64,000 bases of DNA from JADJOY01 sp046331705 [NCBI: bacterium] (GTDB taxonomy: Bacteria; JADJOY01): positions 288,022-352,021 of the forward strand of contig JAXLQJ010000002.1 in NCBI GenBank assembly GCA_046331705.1, read 5' to 3'. Shown piece by piece: positions 16,712-23,946 of this stretch. How positions within the stretch are numbered: position 1 is the first letter of the stretch; each line of letters starts with the position of its first letter. Below the pieces are notes generated by a model that searched no databases, had not been told where the DNA came from, and saw only the letters and a program-made list of their open reading frames with translations. Position numbers and translations under genes: made by a program.

Positions 16712-17269
16712 ATGGGCTACGTATTCGACCCCGAAGTGCTCGCCGAGATTGCCAAGAAGGCCGTCGGGCTGCCGCACGATCAGATGTTCCGCACGGTGCA
16801 CGCGGCCCTCTACGAGCGCTACCCCAAGCACATCCACCCCGAGATCCGTTGGATCTTCAACAACGCGGGGGGCGCGATGGGGCAGATGACGCTGCTGCAC
16901 GCGTCGCTGAGCGAGTACCTGCTCTTCTTCGGCACGCCGATCGGCACCGAAGGCCATTCGGGTCGCTACGTGACGCAGGTGTGGGACTTCATGATGGAAG
17001 GCGAGATGTGGTGCTACATCGAGGGCGAGACTCAGCGCACGGTCTACACGCCCGGCGAGTACGCGTATCTCGGCAAGAACAAGGTCAAGGGCTATCGCAT
17101 CCCCGACCATGGCTGGATGCTCGAATACGCCCGCGGCCCCATCCCCGCGATGGTGCCGTTCGGCCTCGCCGACTCCGTCTTCTCCACCGTCGACTACAAG
17201 TGCGTCCTTCGCACCCTCGCCATGTACGGCCAGCTCGTGATCAAGGAGCTGTTGCAGGGGAAGGTGTAG
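16712..17269 (+). CDS. ERG2 / sigma-1-receptor-like protein (sterol C8 isomerase family)
   Basis: A 185-residue protein carrying the ERG2/sigma-1 signature along its whole length: YPKHIHPEIRWIFNNAGGAM, HASLSEYLLFFGTPIGTEGH, SGRYVTQVWDFMMEGE, YTPGE, WMLEYARGPIPAMVPFGLAD and SVFSTVDY. Asp92 (VWDF) and Glu138 (LEYARG) correspond to sigma-1 Asp126 and Glu172, with the same 46-residue spacing; these are the acidic ligand or catalytic residues. It lacks the N-terminal membrane helix of the eukaryotic proteins (about 223 residues). ERG2 moves the sterol double bond from C8 to C7. Fourth gene of the operon, 3 bp before the TetR gene. Activity in this organism is inferred. Confidence 0.9.
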   Translation: MGYVFDPEVLAEIAKKAVGLPHDQMFRTVHAALYERYPKHIHPEIRWIFNNAGGAMGQMTLLHASLSEYLLFFGTPIGTEGHSGRYVTQVWDFMMEGEMWCYIEGETQRTVYTPGEYAYLGKNKVKGYRIPDHGWMLEYARGPIPAMVPFGLADSVFSTVDYKCVLRTLAMYGQLVIKELLQGKV

Positions 17270-17272
17270 GCG

Positions 17273-17950
17273 ATGGCCACCAAGTCACGTCGCCCGGCCG
17301 CGCTCACGGCCACGAGCTCGAAGTCGCGCACACCGCGCTCGCGCACCAGCGACCGGAGGCGATCCGAGCCCTCGGAGCGAATCGTGGCGACCGCCATCGA
17401 GCTCGCCGAGCGCGGCGGGTTCGAGGCCGTGCGGCTGCGGGACGTCGCATCCCACGCCGAGGTCGCGCTCGGCACGCTCTACCGCCGCTTCCGCAGCAAG
17501 GAAGACATCCTGGTCGCGGTGCTCGAGCAGGAAGCCGAGCGCCTCGAGCAGCTGCTGGCCCAGAAGCCGATCCGCGACGCGGACACCCTCGATCGCATCA
17601 CCTCGTTCTTCAAGACCATCACCAAGCTCCTCACCAGCCGCCCCAACCTGGCGCGCGCCGTGATCCGCGCGGTGGCCTCGGGTGACGTCGAGGCGATGGC
17701 CAAGGTGGCGTCGTTCCATTCGCGGATCACGCGCATGATCACCGCCGCGATGCGCGGTGCGCCGGCGGACCCGGACGTGGACGAGCCGAGCGAGAAGGAG
17801 TTCACGGTCGCTCACCTGCTGCAGCAGATCTGGTTCGCCGCGTTGGTCGGCTGGGCCGGCGGCTTGAGCGACAAGAACGACGTCGTCGAGCACGTCCGCT
17901 TCGCCGCCGACCTCATCCTCCGTGGTGCCGCGGCCACCGATCGCGGATGA
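17273..17950 (+). CDS. TetR-family transcriptional regulator, KstR-like
   Basis: A 225-residue repressor. A basic, probably disordered N tail (1-33) precedes the helix-turn-helix: VRLRDVASHAEVALGTLYRR with FRSKEDILVAVL (about 53-85). The ligand domain ends VAHLLQQIWFAALVGWAGGL...VVEHVRFAADLILRG, similar in layout to KstR, the cholesterol-catabolism repressor of actinobacteria that binds steroid-CoA esters. Two palindromes fitting the KstR consensus lie in the window (12495-12514 and 41002-41021), the first upstream of this gene's own operon, suggesting autoregulation. It starts 3 bp after the ERG2-like gene and overlaps the Rieske start by ATGA. Confidence 0.85.
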   Translation: MATKSRRPAALTATSSKSRTPRSRTSDRRRSEPSERIVATAIELAERGGFEAVRLRDVASHAEVALGTLYRRFRSKEDILVAVLEQEAERLEQLLAQKPIRDADTLDRITSFFKTITKLLTSRPNLARAVIRAVASGDVEAMAKVASFHSRITRMITAAMRGAPADPDVDEPSEKEFTVAHLLQQIWFAALVGWAGGLSDKNDVVEHVRFAADLILRGAAATDRG

Positions 17951-18888
17951 ACCGGTCGTTTCCGTTCCATCCGTTTCCCAGCGGCTGGTACCAGGTCGCC
18001 TACGGCGAGGAGCTCGCGCCCGGCGACGTGCGCGCGCTTCGCTACTTCGGCCGCGATCTGGTGCTGTTTCGGACCGAGTCGGGCGCGGCGCGCGTCTTCG
18101 ACGCCCACTGTGTCCACCTGGGCGCCCATCTCGGCGTGGGCGGGCGCGTGGTGGGCGAGAGCCTGCGCTGCCCGTTCCACGCGTGGCGCTGGGGCGCGGA
18201 CGGTGCGTGCGTCGAGGTGCCGTACAGCGTGCGCCCGCCGGCGCAGGCGCGGATGCGCTCGTGGCCCCTGTGCGAGGTGAATGGGCTCGTGATGGTGTTC
18301 CACGACGCCACCGGTGCCGCGCCCTCGTGGCACGTGCCGGTGCTGGCGGAGGTGGGCGCCGACGAATGGACGCCCTTCGAGAAGCGACGCTGGAAGATCC
18401 GCACTCAGCCGCAGGAGATGGCCGAGAACGCCGTCGATCGCGCGCATTTCCGCTTCGTCCACGGCACGCTCACGCTGCCCGAGACGGTCGCTGAGGCGGA
18501 CGGTCCGGCGTTGCGGGTGCGATCGAAGATGAAGCTCGGCACACCGATGGGCGAGATGGACGGCGCCATCGAATCGGATTCGTGGGGTTTCGGGTTCGGA
18601 GCGGTGCGCTTCAAGGGCATCGTCGAGACGTTGCTCGTGACCTCGGTCGTGCCGATCGACGGCGAGCATGTCGACGTCTGGTTCTCGTTCAGCATCCGGA
18701 AGCTCGGCAGTCGCGGCGCCACCCGCGGCGTGGGTGCCGCGCTGATCGCCGACATCGAGAAACAGCTCGCCGAGGACACGCCGATCTGGGAGAACAAGGC
18801 GCACCTCGCGCAGCCTTGCCTGAGCCCCGACGACGGCCCCATCGGCCTCCTGCGCCGCTGGGCGCAGCAGTTCTATCCGGCGGCGTAG
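17947..18888 (+). CDS. Rieske non-heme iron oxygenase (KshA / DAF-36-like)
   Basis: A 313-residue oxygenase component. The Rieske [2Fe-2S] ligands are Cys55/His57 and Cys75/His78 (CVHLGAH...CPFHAW). The mononuclear iron site is in ENAVDRAHFRFVHG: Asn161, Asp164, His167 and His172. This layout matches KshA (3-ketosteroid 9-alpha-hydroxylase) and the animal cholesterol 7-desaturases DAF-36/Neverland. It needs a reductase; none is adjacent, but the ferredoxin at 12236 could supply electrons. ATG 17947 overlaps the TetR stop, so expression is coupled. Steroid as substrate is inferred from operon context. Confidence 0.87.
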   Translation: MNRSFPFHPFPSGWYQVAYGEELAPGDVRALRYFGRDLVLFRTESGAARVFDAHCVHLGAHLGVGGRVVGESLRCPFHAWRWGADGACVEVPYSVRPPAQARMRSWPLCEVNGLVMVFHDATGAAPSWHVPVLAEVGADEWTPFEKRRWKIRTQPQEMAENAVDRAHFRFVHGTLTLPETVAEADGPALRVRSKMKLGTPMGEMDGAIESDSWGFGFGAVRFKGIVETLLVTSVVPIDGEHVDVWFSFSIRKLGSRGATRGVGAALIADIEKQLAEDTPIWENKAHLAQPCLSPDDGPIGLLRRWAQQFYPAA

Positions 18889-18908
18889 ACCGCTCCGGTC
18901 GGGCACGG

Positions 18909-18928
18909 CGGGTGCGGCATCGCACCCG
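18909..18928 (+). terminator. Hairpin after the Rieske gene
   Basis: CGGGTGCG-gcat-CGCACCCG, a perfect 8-bp GC-rich stem with a 4-nt loop, lies 21 nt after the Rieske stop and before the ABC gene. Position suits a transcription end for the 12.6-18.9 kb operon; no T-run follows. Confidence 0.45.
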
Positions 18929-19099
18929 ATCCGCCGGACGTCGCGGCAGGGCGGCAGCGCTGGCGCGCGAGCGATCTCGCCGTGCGCCGTGGTGCGTTCC
19001 GGCCGGCTCGCGCGCTCGTGCTCGCCCGCGGTCCGTCGTCGTCGCCCTTGGCGGCGCGCGCGCTCATCGGGCACCATCGCCGCGGCGCGAGGAGAAACC

Positions 19100-19891
19100 G
19101 TGATCGAAGCGATCGGTATCACGCAGCACTATGGCGTCCGGCCCATCCTGCGGGACGTGAATCTGCGGGTCGAGACCGGCGAGCTGGTCGCGATCATGGG
19201 GCCGAACGGGACGGGCAAGACCACGCTGCTCAAGGTGCTCGCGGGAGTGCTGTCGCCGCAGTCCGGATACGTCGTGGTCGACGGTCTTCGGCGGCGCTCC
19301 TCGCCAGCGACCGAGCTTGCGATTCGCAAGCGAACGGTGTTCCTGCCCGCCGAGCCTTGGGTCGCGCGTACCAGCACCGGGCGCGAGTTCCTGCTCGCGG
19401 TCGGGCGGCTGTGGGAGATCGGTGACGAGCGGCTGCTCGATCACGTCGAGCACGTGCTGGACCTCTTCCGCCTGAGCCACAAGGCCGACGCCGCGATCGG
19501 CTCCTATTCGACCGGTGAGCGCAAGAAGATCGCGCTAGCCGGGGCGCTCGTCACCGACGCCAAGGTGATGATTCTCGACGAACCCTTCGCGGGAGGTCTC
19601 GATCCCGCGGGGATCGCGGCGCTCACCCGGGTGCTGCGCTCTTTCGCGGTGCGAGGCGAGCGAACCATCGTGATCGCGACGCCGGTGCCGGAGCTGGTCG
19701 AAGGATTGGCTCATCGAGTGGCGATCGTGGGCGACGGTTCGGTGCTGGCGTTCGATACGCCGGCGCGGCTGCGTGAGCTCGTGCGCGCCGGTGCCTCGCT
19801 TCAGGAGGCGATCGAGCGATGGTCGGCCGGCGACTCGGACGACGCCGTCGAGCGATATCTCGACTTCGAGGGCACATGCGGCGCTGGTTGA
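19100..19891 (+). CDS. ABC transporter ATP-binding protein
   Basis: A 263-residue ATPase. Walker A GPNGTGKT (34-41), signature YSTGE (136-140) and Walker B VMILDEP (156-162) are intact; the switch region reads VIATPVPE rather than the usual His, so the H-loop may be missing. The extra C-terminal 50 residues (SLQEAIERWSAGDSDD) are unusual. GTG 19100 follows GAGGAGA. Its last 16 bases overlap the membrane-protein gene, so the pair probably forms an ABC-2-type exporter. Cargo unknown. Confidence 0.85.
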   Translation: MIEAIGITQHYGVRPILRDVNLRVETGELVAIMGPNGTGKTTLLKVLAGVLSPQSGYVVVDGLRRRSSPATELAIRKRTVFLPAEPWVARTSTGREFLLAVGRLWEIGDERLLDHVEHVLDLFRLSHKADAAIGSYSTGERKKIALAGALVTDAKVMILDEPFAGGLDPAGIAALTRVLRSFAVRGERTIVIATPVPELVEGLAHRVAIVGDGSVLAFDTPARLRELVRAGASLQEAIERWSAGDSDDAVERYLDFEGTCGAG

Positions 19892-21087
19892 AGTTGGTGC
19901 TGCCGGCGTGGTGGTGGGTCGGGCTCGCGCTCGCGTTCTATCTCGTGGTGTGGGGGCTGGATCTCTGGGTGAGGCTCTTGCCCGCGCACGCCGTGGCGGC
20001 GCGCCATCCCTCGGCCAGCGCGGCGCGACTGGTTCGCTTCTACTGGCATGTGCTGTGGATGCCTCCGCACGATGCGACGCTCCGCCGCTGGGCGCTCGAT
20101 TTCTGGATGATTCACTACGGCCTCTTCCGAGCGCTCGGATTCCACCCGCTGGCGAAGAGCGACTACCGCGAGTGGTTCGCGGCGACGCCGTGGCGCCCCG
20201 GCAAGGAGCTGCCGTGTGGACCCGTCCAGCTGGTGCGTCAGGACCTCGTCCTGGTCTCGGTGACGAGCTACCTCTTGCTGGCGGCGCTCGACCCGTGGCC
20301 CATCGATCCCGCGCTCTTCTTCCTGGCGGCCTACGTGTGCGGCGGCGCACTGTTGCTTCGCCTCCAACGTTCTGCGACAGCGGGCTGGCTCCTCGCGGGC
20401 GCCGGATTGGCGGTGCTGTCGTGGCCGAACCGGCCCGCGGTTCTCGTCATCCTGGGGGCGCTGAGCGCCGCGTGCGGGAGGGCGCTACGCGGCTCGCTCG
20501 AGGAGATCGTGGGGATTGGTGCGCCTACGCGATCCGAACCGGATTCCAAGCTCGTCTCCAAGGTCGGGCTCTCCCTCGCGGCCATGTCGCCGGGTGCCGC
20601 GAAGCCGCGCGTCGGGCGACTCTCCGCGCGACTGGGAGCCATCGGTTTGCTCGCGTGGTGGTACTTCGTGTTGATCCGTGCCGCCGAGGATTCGGCGGGT
20701 GACGTCTGGGAGATCGCGGAGTTCCTCGGGGGATTCGTGATTCTCTGGGCGGTGCTTGCGCGGCTCGTGCGATATCTGGAGGGGCACGGCTCGCCGCTCG
20801 GGCTCGCCGCGCGCTTCGCCGTGCGCAGGCTCGTGGTGCCGAGCTTCGATGTCGTCTTCGTGACGCCCCTCGTGATGCTGACGCTCGGATTCGGGTTGCC
20901 GCACCTGTTGCGAGGAGTGGTGGGCGATGGGCTGGCGTGGAGCGTCGCGGTCTTGGCGACGCTCGCTTGTGGCGTGCTCGGCGGACCCGACTGGCAGCGC
21001 TGGCGGCTCACCGCCGAGCACACCGTGCGCGTCGACGGCACGACGGGTGGGGGCTTGCAGATCGAGCTCACGCCGCGCACGAGCTGA
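19876..21087 (+). CDS. Polytopic membrane protein, probable partner of the upstream ABC ATPase
   Basis: A 403-residue integral membrane protein that I do not recognise. Hydrophobic helices are visible near 8-28 (LVLPAWWWVGLALAFYLVVW), 118-150, 170-195, 255-275, 295-315 and 340-370. The ATG at 19876 lies inside the end of the ABC ATPase gene, so the two are coupled and this is the likely permease, although no known permease motif is seen. The C-terminal tail (RLTAEHTVRVDGTTGGGLQI) is soluble. Confidence 0.65.
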   Translation: MRRWLKLVLPAWWWVGLALAFYLVVWGLDLWVRLLPAHAVAARHPSASAARLVRFYWHVLWMPPHDATLRRWALDFWMIHYGLFRALGFHPLAKSDYREWFAATPWRPGKELPCGPVQLVRQDLVLVSVTSYLLLAALDPWPIDPALFFLAAYVCGGALLLRLQRSATAGWLLAGAGLAVLSWPNRPAVLVILGALSAACGRALRGSLEEIVGIGAPTRSEPDSKLVSKVGLSLAAMSPGAAKPRVGRLSARLGAIGLLAWWYFVLIRAAEDSAGDVWEIAEFLGGFVILWAVLARLVRYLEGHGSPLGLAARFAVRRLVVPSFDVVFVTPLVMLTLGFGLPHLLRGVVGDGLAWSVAVLATLACGVLGGPDWQRWRLTAEHTVRVDGTTGGGLQIELTPRTS

Positions 21088-21532
21088 GCCCACCGCCAAG
21101 ACGTGGATCGGCGGCCGTGGTCGGTCGTGGTGCGCGGCAGCGACGCCGGTCATGACTCGGTCGTGGGTTCCGTGGCGACGAGCTTCGAGACCGAGACCGG
21201 GACCCGGATCGCGAGCGACAGCGTCGCATGACATCCCCGGGAGGGTTCGCCGAGGCGTTCGCGTCCGGTGACGAGTCGATCGCGCCGTGCGCCGCCGCGC
21301 ACGGAGTCAGGCCCGACGGCGGAGGTCGTGCTCCCGCGCGGTGACCCAGACGATCCGCTTGCCGGCACGACGGGGCTTTCTCGCGCACGCGGGCGGCGCT
21401 CTCGACGCGCGGGACGTTCGTTCGTGAGAGCCCGCTTGCGCCGCATGCGCCGCGCGTGCGATGAGTCCGGCGCACGAATGCATTCGCGCCGGTGCACGCG
21501 GATCGGCGAGCGCGAGCGGAGCGAGGGGACGC
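21088..21532. other. Gap with one doubtful 42-residue reading frame
   Basis: No clear gene. In the same frame as the preceding membrane protein, after its stop, a GTG at 21103 opens 42 codons to a TGA at 21229-21231 (ending ETETGTRIASDSVA) with GC-rich third positions. It has no clear ribosome site and no family I recognise. The remainder (21232-21532) shows only arginine-rich shadow frames on both strands; the ribosome site GAGGGG of the transporter lies at its right end. Confidence 0.3.
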
Positions 21533-23866
21533 GTGGAACGGCTCATCCATCGATTGCTGCGGCATCGGGCCTGGGTTCTCCTCGGCCTTGCCGTCCTCAC
21601 CGCGCTCTTCGCGGCAGCGCTGCCGCGGGCGCAGGTGCGCAGCACGCTCACGGGGCTCTTCTTCGACGACGACTCGGAGTTCGTCCACTTCCGCAAGCGC
21701 GCGCTCCCCTTCGGCACCGACGAGGTGCTGGTCGTGGGCTTCCCTGCGGCCGCGCCGCTTGCCGCCGACACGATCACTCGACTCGAGCGCGCCGTGCGCG
21801 CCGTCGAGGATCTACCCGAGGTCGAGCGCGTCACCTCGATCCTCGACTCCACCCGCGTGGTCGCCGACGCGGAGGGCGCCGAGATCCGGCGCTTCGTGGA
21901 CGAGGCCCGTCGCCCCGGCGCCGACCGTCTGCAGCTCGAGCGCGAGCTGACGCTCGACCGGCGCTCCCGCGGCATCGTGATCAGCCCCGCGGGCACCGAC
22001 CTGGCGGTGCTGATCGAGCTGGTCGACGACGAGCACCGGCCCGCGGAGGCGGGGCCCGCGTTCGTCCGCGCGGTGGTGGATCGGTTCGAAGGCGCGGGCT
22101 TCGAGCGCGCGAGCCTGCACCTCGACGGCCCCGTCGCGGTGATCGGCGGGCTCGTCGACGAGACCTACCGCAACATCTACAAGCTGCTGCCGCTCTCGGT
22201 GCTGGCCTTGGCGGCCACCGGCCTGGTGCTGTTCCGCCGAATCTTCCCGATCGCGATCACGCTCGCGGTGAGCGGCATCGCGGTCGTGTGGACGTTCGGC
22301 GCGGCGATCTGGGTGAACCCCGAGGTGAACATCTTCCTGTCGATCGCACCTCTTTTCATCCTGGTGCTCGGCTTCTCGGAGGTGGTGCACCTCTCGAACG
22401 CATACCTGCTCGAGCTGAGCGCCGGGCGCGCGAAGGTCGACGCCATCGTGGCGAGCGCCGCCGAGGTCGGCGAAGCCTGCCTGCTCACCTCCGCCACCAC
22501 CGTGCTGGGCTTCGCCTCGCTCGCGCTGGTGCCCACGCCGCTCATGCGGAGCTTCGGGCTCACCCTCGCCGCGGGCGTGGGTACCACGCTCGTCGCGTCG
22601 CTCGCGCTGACGCCGATCGTGCTCTCGTACCTGCCGGTGCCGCACACGGTGGCGCCGGGCACGCGCGGTCACGGTGGGCTCGTAGGGCGCATCATCACCT
22701 TCTGCGACGGCCTCACCAGCCGCCATCCGCGGGCCGTCATCGGTGGTTTCGCGGTGATCCTCGCGATCGCGGCGGTGGGGTTCATCGGCGTGCGCGTCGA
22801 CACCTCGTTCATGGACCGCTTCTCGCCCTCGAGCCGGCTGCGGCGAGATCACGCGTACTTCACCGAGCGCTTCGCGGGTACCGACTACGTCACCGTGCTC
22901 CTCGACACGCCGGCGCGCGACGGCTGGGTGGACCCCGAGCGGGTGCAGGCGCTCGCCGCGTACGTCACGACGCTCGAACGGGAAGCAGGCGTCGATCGGG
23001 CGCTCTCGCTGGTGGACCTCCTCGACGGGCTGGATCGCGCCATCCGCCCCGAGATTCCGCGACCTACCGCCGACCGGGGTTTCGGCCCCATGCCTGCGAG
23101 CCGCGAGGCGATCGCCCAATACCTGCTCCTTCACGAGATGGGCGCGAGCCCGGCGGACGTGGCGCGGCTGCTCGACACCGAGCGCCGCACCACGCAGGTG
23201 CTGCTGCGCGTGGAGGGCTTGCCGCTGCGGGCGCTCAACGAGCTGGGCAAGCGCGCCGCTTCGCTCGCACCCAGCTATTTCGGCGACTCCGTCCACGTGC
23301 AGGTGGGGGGAGTCTTCTTCTTCCTGGGTGGCTGGCTCGACAACATGGTCATCGGTCAGACCCGCGGTCTCGTCTTTTCGATTCTCACGATCTCCGTCGT
23401 CGTCGCCATCGGCCTGCGCTCCGTTCGCACCGGCCTCGGCGCGATGATCCCCAACCTGCTGCCGCTCTGCTTCCTGGGTGGCTGGCTCGGTCACACCTAC
23501 GACGCCGTCGACTCCGACGCGATGGTGGTCATGATGATCGCCCTCGGGATCGCCGACGACGACACGATCCACTTCATCACCCGGCTACGCGAGGAAGCCC
23601 ACCGCGCGACCACCGTCGCCGAGGCCGTCTCGCGTACGTTCCACTATTCGGGGCGCGCCATCATCACCACCGCGCTCATCCTGGTGGTGGGCTTCCTGCC
23701 GCTCGCCACCAGCGACTACCTCTCCATCCGAATGCTCGGCACCTATCTCCCCGGCACGATCTTCGTGGCGGTTCTCACCGAGGTCTTCGTCACGCCGGCA
23801 CTGGTGCACCTGGGCGTGATCCGGATCGTGCCCCTGGGCGGCGCTCGCGATGCTCTGGAGGGGTGA
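21533..23866 (+). CDS. MMPL/RND-family transporter
   Basis: A 777-residue exporter. One helix near 12-30 is followed by a periplasmic domain (about 35-205), five helices (about 210-390; MRSFGLTLAAGVGTTLVASLALTPIVLSYL), a second single helix near 400-425, a second periplasmic domain, and a final five-helix bundle (about 605-760) that includes GIADDDTIHFI. The twofold layout and GxxxD motif are those of MMPL/HpnN-type RND pumps, which move hopanoids, sterols or complex lipids to the outer membrane using the proton gradient. GTG 21533 follows GAGGGG. Cargo is not evident. Confidence 0.85.
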   Translation: MERLIHRLLRHRAWVLLGLAVLTALFAAALPRAQVRSTLTGLFFDDDSEFVHFRKRALPFGTDEVLVVGFPAAAPLAADTITRLERAVRAVEDLPEVERVTSILDSTRVVADAEGAEIRRFVDEARRPGADRLQLERELTLDRRSRGIVISPAGTDLAVLIELVDDEHRPAEAGPAFVRAVVDRFEGAGFERASLHLDGPVAVIGGLVDETYRNIYKLLPLSVLALAATGLVLFRRIFPIAITLAVSGIAVVWTFGAAIWVNPEVNIFLSIAPLFILVLGFSEVVHLSNAYLLELSAGRAKVDAIVASAAEVGEACLLTSATTVLGFASLALVPTPLMRSFGLTLAAGVGTTLVASLALTPIVLSYLPVPHTVAPGTRGHGGLVGRIITFCDGLTSRHPRAVIGGFAVILAIAAVGFIGVRVDTSFMDRFSPSSRLRRDHAYFTERFAGTDYVTVLLDTPARDGWVDPERVQALAAYVTTLEREAGVDRALSLVDLLDGLDRAIRPEIPRPTADRGFGPMPASREAIAQYLLLHEMGASPADVARLLDTERRTTQVLLRVEGLPLRALNELGKRAASLAPSYFGDSVHVQVGGVFFFLGGWLDNMVIGQTRGLVFSILTISVVVAIGLRSVRTGLGAMIPNLLPLCFLGGWLGHTYDAVDSDAMVVMMIALGIADDDTIHFITRLREEAHRATTVAEAVSRTFHYSGRAIITTALILVVGFLPLATSDYLSIRMLGTYLPGTIFVAVLTEVFVTPALVHLGVIRIVPLGGARDALEG

Positions 23867-23946
23867 TTCGCCGCAGGGACTTCGCGCGTGTGCCCGACCA
23901 ACCCGGACGTGACGGGGAGTCCTGTCCGAAGCGACGCCCAAGGCGG

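Noticed and set aside
21103-21231. 42-codon ORF after the membrane protein as a real gene
   Set aside because: No ribosome site or recognisable motif; noted in the gap entry rather than called.
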